This document shows positions 54,573-63,153 of a stretch of 64,000 nt of DNA, piece by piece. This stretch comes from Dyella psychrodurans. Lineage in GTDB: Bacteria > Pseudomonadota > Gammaproteobacteria > Xanthomonadales > Rhodanobacteraceae. The stretch is taken from assembly GCF_003363265.1 (NCBI RefSeq), contig NZ_QRBF01000004.1:62001-126000 (forward strand), in the 5' to 3' direction. Positions within the stretch are counted from its first letter, which is position 1. Every line of letters begins with the position of its first letter. Made by a program: the position numbers and the translations under genes. The notes under the pieces are model-generated. The model was not told the DNA's origin and did no database searches. It worked only from the letters and a program-made list of their open reading frames with translations.

Positions 54573-56000
54573 TCAGGCTTCGTGCGCGCGCAGGAAGCGG
54601 AAGAACTCCACGCCTTCGCGCAGACGGCGCTTCATCATGTCCCAGCTGGTCAGCATTTCCTTGACGATTTCCCAGATCTTCGACGGACGGAAGTAGAAGG
54701 CCCGGTAGAACTTTTCGACGCCGTGGAAGATATCCTGCTTGGACAGGTGCGGATATTCGATCAACGCGAGCTGCACGCCCTTGTCGTTGACGAGATTGAC
54801 CGCGTCGTTTTCCTTCAACCAGCCGCTATCGATCGCCTGCTTGTACAGCGCGGTGCCCGGATACGGTGCAGCCAGCGACACCTGGATGGTGTGCGGATTG
54901 ATTTCCTTGGCGAACTGGATCGTCTTTTCGATCGTTTCCTTCGTCTCGCCGGGCAGGCCGAGAATGAAGGTGCCGTGGATCGTGATGCCCAGCTTGCGGC
55001 AGTCTTCGGTAAAGCGGCGCGCGATGTCGGTGCGCAGGCCCTTCTTGATGTTGTGCAGGATCTGGTCGTCGCCCGACTCGTAACCGACGAGCAGCAGGCG
55101 CAGGCCGTTTTCCTTCATGATCTTCAGCGATTCGAACGGCACGTTCGCCTTCGCATTGCACGACCACGTCCAGCCCATCGCGCCAAGGCCGCGCGCGATC
55201 TCATGCACGCGCTCCATGTTGGAGCTGTCGGTAAAGGTGTCGTCGTCGAACATCAGCTCCTTCACTTCGGGCATGTTCTCCTTGATCCACTTCGCTTCGG
55301 CCAACACGTTGGCGGCCGAGCGCGTGCGATAGCGGTGACCGCCGACGGTCTGCGGCCACAGGCAGAAGGTGCACTTGGAACGGCAGCCGCGGCCCGTGTA
55401 GATCGACACGTACGGATAGTTGAGATAGCCGATGAAATAGTTGCTGATCGTCAGGTCGCGCTTGTAGATCGGCGCGACGAACGGCAGATCGTCCATGTTC
55501 TCGATCATCGCGCGCGGCGGATTGTGCTGCACGGTGCCGTCGGCCAGCTTGTAGCTGATGCCGGTGATGCTTTCGAACGGACGACCTTCGGCCACTTCCT
55601 TGCAGGTGTAGTCGAATTCTTCGCGCGCGACGAAATCGATGGCGGGCGATGCGGTGAGCGAACCGCTCGGATCGACCGCGACCTTCGCGCCGACCAAGCC
55701 GACGATCACCTTCGGATTGCGCTCCTTCAGCAACTCCGCGAACTTGGCATCGGTCGGGAACGACGGCGTGCTGGTGTGAATGATCACCAGCTCGTATTCC
55801 GCGGCGATCTTCAGACTGTCTTCGACCGAGATCTCGTCGGCCGGTGCGTCGAGCACGCGCGAATCGGGAATCATCGCGGCCGGCTGGGCCAGCCACGTCG
55901 GATACCAGAAGCTCTTGATCTCACGCTTGGCCTGGTAGCGCGAACCGGCGCCGCCATCGAAGCCGTCAAACGAGGGAGCTTGCAGAAAAAGCGTTTTCAT
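54573..56000 (-). CDS. hpnJ: hopanoid biosynthesis radical SAM protein HpnJ
   Basis: The 475-residue B12-binding radical SAM protein has an N-terminal cobalamin-type domain (residues about 40-170) and the [4Fe-4S] motif GRGCRSKCTFCLWPQT. HpnJ contracts the glucosamine ring of glucosaminyl-BHT to make BHT-cyclitol ether. GTFILGLPGETKETIEKTI and the C-terminal FRPSKIWEIVKEML segment fit the family. It follows hpnI after 79 bases. Confidence 0.95.
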   Translation of the reverse strand: MKTLFLQAPSFDGFDGGAGSRYQAKREIKSFWYPTWLAQPAAMIPDSRVLDAPADEISVEDSLKIAAEYELVIIHTSTPSFPTDAKFAELLKERNPKVIVGLVGAKVAVDPSGSLTASPAIDFVAREEFDYTCKEVAEGRPFESITGISYKLADGTVQHNPPRAMIENMDDLPFVAPIYKRDLTISNYFIGYLNYPYVSIYTGRGCRSKCTFCLWPQTVGGHRYRTRSAANVLAEAKWIKENMPEVKELMFDDDTFTDSSNMERVHEIARGLGAMGWTWSCNAKANVPFESLKIMKENGLRLLLVGYESGDDQILHNIKKGLRTDIARRFTEDCRKLGITIHGTFILGLPGETKETIEKTIQFAKEINPHTIQVSLAAPYPGTALYKQAIDSGWLKENDAVNLVNDKGVQLALIEYPHLSKQDIFHGVEKFYRAFYFRPSKIWEIVKEMLTSWDMMKRRLREGVEFFRFLRAHEA

Positions 56001-56079
56001 TACGAGTAACTCCTGCGGGGGCAGTCGATCTGCCCAGGGACAGCAGACAGTTCAGGAATAAAGCCGAACAAAAATAAAT

Positions 56080-57234
56080 CTAAGGCGCTGAACCGTCGCC
56101 TCGAGCATGCAATACCTGACCGCGCCATCTTACCTGCCAACCGGCTAGGGCAATTGCCCATTCCATCAGCAATAAGGCATCGCGGAGGGGAATCAACAGG
56201 ACTTCATGCCAGGCGAAGGCTTCATCACTGGTGCGCCGCTGTAAAAAGTGTAGCAAAACCCGCGCGCCGCTACCGAGCAGGGCGAGGGCCAGCGTGATCG
56301 CACCGGGCGCGAGACACAGGCCCAGCAACAGCAAAGGAGCGGTGAAACACACGAAAGTCATCGCAAAACCCCATGGCGCGAGGGAGCGGATGGTTCGCAG
56401 CCAACGCACTTCATGGTCCCACAAAGCTTTCAATTGGCTTTCAGAGACGTCCGTGCCGACGACGACATCGGACAGCACCGTGCGCAGCCCGGCGCGACGT
56501 GTCAGCTCGCCCAGCCAGAAATCGTCGGCCAGCGTGTTGCTCAGGGCCTCGAAGCCGCCGATGGTTTGCAGGGCATCGCGGCGCAGGCAGATGGTCGAGC
56601 CGAAGGCGAAGCGTGTCGAGCCGAAGGCGTGCGACAGACGTACCGAAGGCGCAAACCAGTCGTCGATGAATAGACGGCCAAGCCGCGACCAGAACGAAGG
56701 ACCGGATACGCCGCGATAGAGGCAGGTGACGATGCCGACGCCCGCGTCGGCCAGTGGCGCCGTGACGCGTATCAAGTAATCGGGGGCAACGCTGATATCG
56801 GCATCCGCGAGCACCAGCCAGTCGTGCTTGGCGTGCGGAAACATGTTCAACAGATTGCTGACTTTCAGGTTTGCGCCATGCACGCGCGGATCGACCGCCA
56901 AGGCGATATCGCGTCCTGGAAATTCCGCGCGAAGTTTTTCCACCACGGCGATGGCCTGATCGTCCGGATCTCGCACGCCGAATACCAGCTGATAGGTCGC
57001 ATGGTTCTGAAGGCAGAAGCTGCGCAGGTTTTCATGCAGTCGAGGCTCGGCGCCATGCAGTGGCTTGAGTACGGTCACCGGGCGCAGCGTGTTGCTATCG
57101 ATGCCATTCAGTGCCGACGTGCGCGGCACGCGCAATACGGCCCACAGTGCGACACACGCGTAGCCTGCGGCAGCGAAGGCGAGTGCGATGCCGAGTCCAT
57201 GGATAACGGCGATGAAGATCCAGGTTGATGACAT
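56080..57234 (-). CDS. hpnI: hopanoid glycosyltransferase HpnI
   Basis: The 384-residue GT2-family glycosyltransferase has an N-terminal helix (IHGLGIALAFAAAGYACVALW), the DxD-type motif in VLADADISVAPDYL, TNTLADDFWLGE and two or three C-terminal helices. It transfers N-acetylglucosamine to bacteriohopanetetrol. It starts the hpnI-J-K-L-diiron row on the minus strand and is divergent from the DUF2147 gene and the mevalonate genes. Confidence 0.9.
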   Translation of the reverse strand: MSSTWIFIAVIHGLGIALAFAAAGYACVALWAVLRVPRTSALNGIDSNTLRPVTVLKPLHGAEPRLHENLRSFCLQNHATYQLVFGVRDPDDQAIAVVEKLRAEFPGRDIALAVDPRVHGANLKVSNLLNMFPHAKHDWLVLADADISVAPDYLIRVTAPLADAGVGIVTCLYRGVSGPSFWSRLGRLFIDDWFAPSVRLSHAFGSTRFAFGSTICLRRDALQTIGGFEALSNTLADDFWLGELTRRAGLRTVLSDVVVGTDVSESQLKALWDHEVRWLRTIRSLAPWGFAMTFVCFTAPLLLLGLCLAPGAITLALALLGSGARVLLHFLQRRTSDEAFAWHEVLLIPLRDALLLMEWAIALAGWQVRWRGQVLHARGDGSAP

Positions 57235-57312
57235 GGACGGTTATGCTACAGGCTGCCATTTGGGGAATCGGCGGACATGGGGTCCAACCGTCCATCATGC
57301 AAGGAGGGCGCG

Positions 57313-57876
57313 ATGATTTTCGCGGGTCTCGGACGCCCATCGCGTCTCGTTTCGCTGCTCGTGCTTGTCTTTGTCCTGTTCGCGGGACTGGTCGGGCCAT
57401 GTGCGGCCGACGACAGTGTGGCCGATTTGCCCGCGGCGGCCGGCATCGTGGGCGACTGGCTGGTGGAGAGCAAGGACGCCGTCATCCGGATCGAGCGCGT
57501 CGGCGACGAATACCAGGGCTACATCCTCTGGCAGCTGCACGACACCTACGGTCCGGAGGATGGGCCAGAGCTCAACGGCAAGATCGTCACCGACCGGAAC
57601 GACCCCGATCCGACGCTCCGCAGCCGGCCACTGACGGGCCTTCGTTTGCTGAAGGGGTTGCGCTACGACATGGCCGATAACAAGTGGATCGGCGGGCGCG
57701 TTTATAATTCGGAGAACGGAAAGACCTACAATTGCGTGGTGCGGCTGCCCAATCCGAGCCGGCTGGTGTTGCGCGGCTATATCGGCATCCCGCTGTTAGG
57801 CGGAAACACGACCTGGACCCGGGTCACGATGAAAAGCCCAGGTCAGGGCGGCTTACCCTATGTAATTGATAAATAA
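57313..57876 (+). CDS. DUF2147 domain secreted protein
   Basis: From ATG 57313 (AAGGAGG at the ideal distance) the frame gives 187 residues with signal peptide VSLLVLVFVLFAGLVGPCAA. The DUF2147 fold is visible: IVGDWLVESKDAVIRIERVGDEYQGYILW, then LLKGLRYDMADNKWIGGRVYNSENGKTYN. The function of the domain is unknown. It lies 43 bases upstream of mvaD and may be co-transcribed with the mevalonate genes. Confidence 0.82.
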   Translation: MIFAGLGRPSRLVSLLVLVFVLFAGLVGPCAADDSVADLPAAAGIVGDWLVESKDAVIRIERVGDEYQGYILWQLHDTYGPEDGPELNGKIVTDRNDPDPTLRSRPLTGLRLLKGLRYDMADNKWIGGRVYNSENGKTYNCVVRLPNPSRLVLRGYIGIPLLGGNTTWTRVTMKSPGQGGLPYVIDK

Positions 57877-57919
57877 AAATATTTCCTGTTTTTTTGCTGC
57901 CCCTCCCCAGCGGAACAAT

Positions 57920-58948
57920 ATGAATCGTGAACTTCGCGCCGATGCATCCGGCGAATTCCATGCTGCCTCGCAGGCCCAGCCCAACATCGCATTGGTCAAA
58001 TACTGGGGCAAGCGCGATGCCGCGCTGAATCTGCCGGCGGTGGGGTCTATTTCGATCACGCTGGACAGCCTCTGGACGCGTACCGACGTGCGCTTCGTGC
58101 CGGGGCAGAAGGGTGACCGGGTCAGTCTCAATGGCCGCAGCGATGAAGCCGAGTCCAGGCGCATCACGGCTTGCCTGGACCTGCTGCGCCAGCGCGCCGC
58201 GGTCGACTGGGGCGCGGACGTGGCCAGCCGCAACAACTTTCCCACCGCCGCGGGCCTGGCTTCGTCGGCCTCCGGTTTTGCCGCGCTGGTGCATGCGGGC
58301 GCGAGGGCGCTGGGCTTGCAGCTGAGCGATGCGGAGCAATCGGTACTGGCGCGACGCTGCTCCGGTTCGGCGGCGCGTTCCATTTTCGGCGGCTATGTCG
58401 AATGGGCGCACGGTCGATTGGCCGATGGCACCGACTCGGTCGCACAACCGCTGCTTGCGGCGGAGTCGTGGCCGTTGCGTGTCGCGGTGGCGATTACCTC
58501 CAAAGCCGCCAAGCAAGTCGGTTCCAGCGAAGGCATGCGCCGCACGGCGCAGACGTCGCCGTATCAGTCTGCGTGGGTCGACACGCAAGAAGCGGATCTG
58601 ACGACCGCACGCAACGCGATCCTCGCGCGCGATTTCGAAGCGCTCGCGCTGATATCCGAATACAGCTGCCTGAAGATGCATGCGCTCGCCATGGCTGCGC
58701 AGCCGGGATTGCTCTATTGGAACGGCGCCACGATGGAATGCATGCATCGCGTGCGCGCGCTGCGCCAGCAGGGACTGCCCGTGTTCTTCACCGTGGACGC
58801 TGGCCCGCAGTTGAAAGCCGTGTGCGAGCCCTCCGCGATCGAGGAAGTGAAAGCTGCCCTGCGCGACGTTCCCGGCGTGCTCGACGTGCTCGATACCGGT
58901 CTTGGCGCAGGTGCCCGGGCCATTTCGCCCGACGCCGTGGAGGCATGA
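57920..58948 (+). CDS. mvaD: diphosphomevalonate decarboxylase
   Basis: The 342-residue GHMP-family enzyme turns mevalonate 5-diphosphate into isopentenyl diphosphate. PNIALVKYWGKRDAALNLP, the SISITLDSLWTRTDV start, the P-loop-like NNFPTAAGLASSASGFAAL, RRCSGSAARSIFGGYVEW and the catalytic Asp in FFTVDAGPQLKAV are visible. ATG 57920 is used; GGAA precedes it. Its stop overlaps the start region of the next kinase gene. Confidence 0.93.
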   Translation: MNRELRADASGEFHAASQAQPNIALVKYWGKRDAALNLPAVGSISITLDSLWTRTDVRFVPGQKGDRVSLNGRSDEAESRRITACLDLLRQRAAVDWGADVASRNNFPTAAGLASSASGFAALVHAGARALGLQLSDAEQSVLARRCSGSAARSIFGGYVEWAHGRLADGTDSVAQPLLAAESWPLRVAVAITSKAAKQVGSSEGMRRTAQTSPYQSAWVDTQEADLTTARNAILARDFEALALISEYSCLKMHALAMAAQPGLLYWNGATMECMHRVRALRQQGLPVFFTVDAGPQLKAVCEPSAIEEVKAALRDVPGVLDVLDTGLGAGARAISPDAVEA

Positions 58949-60045
58949 TGGAAATCATCGCGAGCGCACCCGGCAAGCAGGTGTTGCTGGGCGATTACGC
59001 CGTACTGGAAGGCGCGCCCGCGCTGGTGCTGGCGGTGAATCGCCGCGCTCAGGCGCGTGTCGTCCTGCGCGATGATGGTGAGTGCAATGTGGTTGCGCCC
59101 GATCTCGATATCAGCGATGCGGCATGGACGATCGATCGCGATGGCGCGCTTCGATGGCAGTGCGATGAGGCTGCGGCCGCCAAGCTCGCGCTGGTCGACC
59201 ACGTGTGGGATGGTTTGCTGCGCGAGGGTCTGGCGCCGCGCGTTGAACAAGGCTTGAGCATCCATCTGGATACATCGGGCTTCTTTCATGGCGAAGGTGC
59301 CGCGCGCGTCAAGCTTGGTCTGGGTTCCAGTGCTGCGTTGACGGTTGCGCTCGCGTCCGCACTGGCGACCTGTGCAGGTCACGAAGATGCGCTGGCCGAT
59401 CGCGTGCAATGGGTGCGCCGCCTGTTCCATATGCATGGCGGCTGGCAAGGCGGCCGCGGCAGCGGTGTCGATGTTGCTGCGGGCGTGGCGGGCGGATTGA
59501 TCAGCTATCAGCTGATGGGCGAGGAGCGCACGCCGCACTTCATGCACGAGGCATGGCCCGTGCAAGGGCTGCATTGGCTATTCGTGTGGTCGGGCCAGTC
59601 CGTATCCACGGCCAATTCGCTCAAGCACCTGGCTCAATGGCGCGCAACGCACGGCGCCGACTATGCGGCGCACATGGGCAGGCTCGGGGCCATTTCCACA
59701 TCGGCCGTGCAGGCACTGCGTCAGCGCGAGACGCAATCTTTCATTGGCCTGACAAAAGACTATGCGACGGCGCTGCAGAATTTCGGCGACGCATGTGGCC
59801 TGGAAATCTATTCTCCCGCACAAAAACAGCTAGCCAGTATGGCGGCCGAGGCCAATGTCAGCTATAAGCCCTGCGGCGCTGGCGGCGACTTCGGCGTGGT
59901 TTTTGCCGAGGATTCAGAAAGGTTGGCGACATTTGAACGCGCCATTGTGCGCGCGGATATGCATGTGATCCCCCTCCCACTTGATTCCGATGGGGTCAGC
60001 TGCCATATGCGTCAGGTTGCAAGCTCGCCGCTTATGGATCTCTGA
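58948..60045 (+). CDS. phosphomevalonate kinase-like GHMP kinase
   Basis: The 365-residue kinase is of the phosphomevalonate kinase (ERG8/MvaK2) type: ASAPGKQVLLGDYAVLEGAP, the ATP loop VKLGLGSSAALTVALASA, GGRGSGVDVAAGVAGG and YKPCGAGGDFGVVF. It should phosphorylate mevalonate 5-phosphate to the diphosphate, the substrate of MvaD. ATG 58948 has GGAGG at about 6 bases; the ATG at 58945 is the alternative. It is coupled to mvaD by overlap. The following fusion gene is 99 bases further on. Confidence 0.85.
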   Translation: MEIIASAPGKQVLLGDYAVLEGAPALVLAVNRRAQARVVLRDDGECNVVAPDLDISDAAWTIDRDGALRWQCDEAAAAKLALVDHVWDGLLREGLAPRVEQGLSIHLDTSGFFHGEGAARVKLGLGSSAALTVALASALATCAGHEDALADRVQWVRRLFHMHGGWQGGRGSGVDVAAGVAGGLISYQLMGEERTPHFMHEAWPVQGLHWLFVWSGQSVSTANSLKHLAQWRATHGADYAAHMGRLGAISTSAVQALRQRETQSFIGLTKDYATALQNFGDACGLEIYSPAQKQLASMAAEANVSYKPCGAGGDFGVVFAEDSERLATFERAIVRADMHVIPLPLDSDGVSCHMRQVASSPLMDL

Positions 60046-60144
60046 CGTGATCGCCAGTGCTTTTAAACGTCATGGTCGGCGTACGACATCCAACGTCCGC
60101 GTGACGAAGTGCATCCATCTTGAACTATCCGGAGTAGCCAAGGC

Positions 60145-62424
60145 ATGAGTGCCGAATCATCGAGTGCCGAACGTTCCCGATTCCCGGCGTTCTACAAACT
60201 CTCTGTTTCCGATCGCGTGCGCATCATCCACGAGCGTGGCTGGGTGTCGGCAGAGGATTACCAAGCGCTGGTGTCCGGCGAGCACACGCTGAAGATCCAC
60301 AAAGCCGACAAGATGATCGAGAACGTCGTCGGCGTGATGGGTCTGCCGGTGGGCCTGGGATTGAACTTCCTGGTCAACGGCCGCGACTACATCGTGCCGC
60401 TGGTGGTGGAAGAGCCTTCGATCGTGGCGGCGCTTTCGTCGGCCGCGAAAGTCGTGCGCGGCACGGGCGGCTTCACCGTGGAGAGTACCGAACCGGTGCT
60501 GATCGGCCAGGTGCAGGTGGTCGATGTGCCGCATCTTTCGCACGCCAAGGCCACGCTGCTCCAGCGCAAGGATGAAATCCTCAACCTCGCCAACAGCCTG
60601 CATCCGCAGATGGTGGCGCGCGGCGGCGGCGCGCAGGATCTCGAAGTGCACGTGCATGCGCGCGCCGAAGGCGGCGACATGCTGGTCGTGCACCTGCTGG
60701 TCGACACGCGCGACGCGATGGGCGCCAACCTCGTCAACACCATGTGCGAAGGCGTCGCCTCGCTGGTGGAAACGATGACGGGCGGCCGCGTCTTCCTGCG
60801 CATTCTTTCCAACCTCACCGATCGTTCGATGGTGCGCGCGCGCTGCGTGATTCCGATCGAACATCTCACCGGCAAAGGCTTCACGGGCGAAGAAGTGCGC
60901 GATGGCATCGTGCTCGCGAACGAGTTCGCCAGCATCGATCCGTACCGCGCCGCTACGCATAACAAAGGCATCATGAACGGTGTCGATGCCGTTGCGCTTG
61001 CGACGGGCAACGATTGGCGCGCCATCGAAGCGGCTGCGCACGCCTACGCTGCGCGCGGCGGTCGCTATACCTCGCTCACGCGCTGGTACAAAGGCGAGAA
61101 GGGCGAGCTGATCGGCGAGCTCGATATTCCGATGAAGGTCGGTATCGTCGGCGGCCCGCTGCAGTCCAACGCCACGGTTGCGCTTGATCTGCGCCTGCTC
61201 GGCGTGAAGACGGCGCGCGAGCTGGCCGAAGTGATGGGTGCGGTCGGTCTCGCGCAGAACTTCTCGGCACTGCGCGCCCTGGTGACCGAGGGCATCCAGC
61301 AAGGACACATGACGCTGCATGCACGCAGCGTTGCCGTCGCCGCAGGCGCCACGGCGGAAATCTTTGACACCGTCGTGGAGCGCCTTGTGGAAAGTGGCGA
61401 GATCAAGATCTGGAAGGCGCAGGAGATCGTCGATCAGGTCCGCAAGGAGTCGCGTGGCGCGATCGAAGCGACCGAACAGCCGGCGATCGATCATCGCGCG
61501 TGCGGCCACGGCAAGATCATCATGCTGGGCGAGCACGCGGTCGTTTACGGCAGCCATGCGATCGCCGCGCCGGTGCCGCTGGCTGTGCGCGCCGTTGCGC
61601 AGGACACCAAGTCCGGTGGCGTGGACATGTTCATCCCGCGCTGGGGCGTGGAATATCGCCTGCACCGCGATCCGGCGCACCGCGATTCGTTCCAGCGTTC
61701 GCTCGGCATCATCTTCGATGAGTTGCAGCTCACCGAGCGTTCGATGCGCATCGAGGTTTTCCCGAACGTGCCGCGTGCGATGGGCCTCGGCGGTTCGGCG
61801 GCGATGGCGGTGGCAGTGATCCGCGCGCTCGACCAGCACTACAAGCTGGGCCTGAGCGACGAAGAGATCAATGCACTCGCTTTCCGTTGCGAAGAAGTCG
61901 CGCACGGTTCCGCGTCGGGCATCGACAACACCGTGGCGACCTACGGCAAGCCGCTGCTCTACAAGCGTGCGGCCAAGCAGGGCGATGCGCCGATGGTGCG
62001 CGAGCTGCATCTGCCCAAGCGCATTCCGCTCGTGATCGGCATCAGCGGCAAGGAAAGCCTTACCGCCGTGACGGTCGGCAAGGTGCGCAGCGCATGGCAG
62101 CGCAACCCGGCGCTGTACGACGGCATCTTCCAGCAGATCGACGGTCTCACGCTGCAGGGCGTCGAAGCCATGCAGCAGTACGACCTGGAACGCCTGGGCG
62201 ACTTGATGAACATCTGCCACGGCTTGCTCAACGCGCTGCGCGTGTCGAGCTGGGAAGTGGAAGAGCTGGTGCAGATCGCGCGCGAACACGGCGCGCTCGG
62301 CGCCAAGCTCACCGGCGGTGGCGGCGGCGGTTCGATCGTCGCGCTGTGCCCGCAGAACCGTGAAAAAGTGGCGGCTGCGATGCGCGATGCGGGCTATCAG
62401 GCGATGGAGGTCGACATTGGATAA
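60145..62424 (+). CDS. fused HMG-CoA reductase (class II) - mevalonate kinase
   Basis: A single 759-residue frame joins two consecutive enzymes. Residues about 15-435 are a class II HMG-CoA reductase: Glu59 in IENVVGVMGLPVGLGLNF, DAMGANLVNTMCEG, HNKGIMNGVDAVALATGND (Lys and Asp) and QQGHMTLHARS (His), all matching the Pseudomonas mevalonii enzyme as recalled. Residues about 450-759 are a GHMP mevalonate kinase: GKIIMLGEHAVVYGS, MGLGGSAAMAVAVIR, HGSASGIDNTVATYG and AKLTGGGGGGSIVAL. The first domain makes mevalonate; the second phosphorylates it. The linker (about 435-450) is short. No stop or frameshift interrupts it. A GGAG/AAGG site precedes ATG 60145. NADH or NADPH preference cannot be told. 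Confidence 0.93.
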   Translation: MSAESSSAERSRFPAFYKLSVSDRVRIIHERGWVSAEDYQALVSGEHTLKIHKADKMIENVVGVMGLPVGLGLNFLVNGRDYIVPLVVEEPSIVAALSSAAKVVRGTGGFTVESTEPVLIGQVQVVDVPHLSHAKATLLQRKDEILNLANSLHPQMVARGGGAQDLEVHVHARAEGGDMLVVHLLVDTRDAMGANLVNTMCEGVASLVETMTGGRVFLRILSNLTDRSMVRARCVIPIEHLTGKGFTGEEVRDGIVLANEFASIDPYRAATHNKGIMNGVDAVALATGNDWRAIEAAAHAYAARGGRYTSLTRWYKGEKGELIGELDIPMKVGIVGGPLQSNATVALDLRLLGVKTARELAEVMGAVGLAQNFSALRALVTEGIQQGHMTLHARSVAVAAGATAEIFDTVVERLVESGEIKIWKAQEIVDQVRKESRGAIEATEQPAIDHRACGHGKIIMLGEHAVVYGSHAIAAPVPLAVRAVAQDTKSGGVDMFIPRWGVEYRLHRDPAHRDSFQRSLGIIFDELQLTERSMRIEVFPNVPRAMGLGGSAAMAVAVIRALDQHYKLGLSDEEINALAFRCEEVAHGSASGIDNTVATYGKPLLYKRAAKQGDAPMVRELHLPKRIPLVIGISGKESLTAVTVGKVRSAWQRNPALYDGIFQQIDGLTLQGVEAMQQYDLERLGDLMNICHGLLNALRVSSWEVEELVQIAREHGALGAKLTGGGGGGSIVALCPQNREKVAAAMRDAGYQAMEVDIG

Positions 62425-63019
62425 TCAGGAACTGGAACGTCAGGAATGGCGCGACTCGAGGGAAGTGGTTTCCTTCGACGACGAGCCCCTGATCCTGGTC
62501 GACTCGGACGACCGTGAGGTCGGCTTCCTCGACAAAGCCGCTGCGCATGTGGGCAAGGGCACCTTGCATCGTGCGTTCTCGCTGTTCGTGTTCAACACGA
62601 AGGGCGAGCTGCTGTTGCAACAGCGTGCACCGGGCAAGCGCCTCTGGCCGGGTTTCTGGTCCAACACCTGCTGCAGTCATCCGCGTCGCGGCGAGACCAT
62701 CGATTCGGCCATCCATCGCCGCCTGCGCGAGGAACTGGGGCTGGCATGCCCGCTCGAGTTCCTGTTCAAGTTCGAGTATCAGGCGCAATTCGACGCCGAA
62801 GGTGCCGAACACGAGCTTTGCTGGGTGTATGCCGGTCGCAGCAATGATGCGCCGACGGTGAACGTGAACGAGATTTCAGGTTTGCGTTACATCGCGCCCG
62901 ATGCGCTGGACGCGGAAATGGCCGCCAATCCTGGTGCTTTCACGCCCTGGTTCAAGATCGAATGGGCCCGGATCCGCCGTGACCACGCGCACGTGTTTGT
63001 GCCGCAGTCCACAGGTTAG
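62417..63019 (+). CDS. idi: isopentenyl-diphosphate delta-isomerase, type I
   Basis: The 200-residue Nudix-fold enzyme interconverts IPP and DMAPP. It shows LLLQQRAPGKRLWPGFWSNT, the CCSHPRRGET motif with the catalytic Cys, and the Nudix-like Glu helix RRLREELGL. The start is TTG 62417 with GGAGG five bases upstream, inside the end of the fusion gene (8-base overlap). No ATG near the beginning fits. It completes the mevalonate route to both isoprenoid building blocks. Confidence 0.93.
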   Translation: MDNQELERQEWRDSREVVSFDDEPLILVDSDDREVGFLDKAAAHVGKGTLHRAFSLFVFNTKGELLLQQRAPGKRLWPGFWSNTCCSHPRRGETIDSAIHRRLREELGLACPLEFLFKFEYQAQFDAEGAEHELCWVYAGRSNDAPTVNVNEISGLRYIAPDALDAEMAANPGAFTPWFKIEWARIRRDHAHVFVPQSTG

Positions 63020-63045
63020 TCTGGGCAGACATAACGGTAACCGCG

Positions 63046-63070
63046 CAGGTGGCTTATACTGGTCCACCTG
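63046..63070. promoter_or_regulatory. inverted repeat and possible promoter before hpnH
   Basis: CAGGTGG and CCACCTG (7 bases each) enclose CTTATACT, a -10-like TATACT at 63055-63060. It lies in the 134-base gap between idi and hpnH and could be an operator or a small hairpin. No convincing -35 box is seen. Confidence 0.3.
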
Positions 63071-63153
63071 AAAAACTTGTAAGCGATTGATGCACAAGCT
63101 TCCCCAACCCTTGGTTTGCTGGCATCCCTCGCATTGACGTACTGGAGAATCCT

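Noticed and set aside
58171-58947. 259-codon N-terminal extension of the phosphomevalonate kinase frame
   Set aside because: The extension overlaps mvaD in a different frame and reads as Arg/Ala-rich noise. The kinase starts at 58945/58948 with a Shine-Dalgarno sequence.
60157-62289. 710-codon minus-strand frame opposite the HMGR-MK fusion
   Set aside because: It lies entirely within the fusion gene and its translation is His/Arg-rich. Both enzymes on the plus strand have all key motifs, so this is a shadow.
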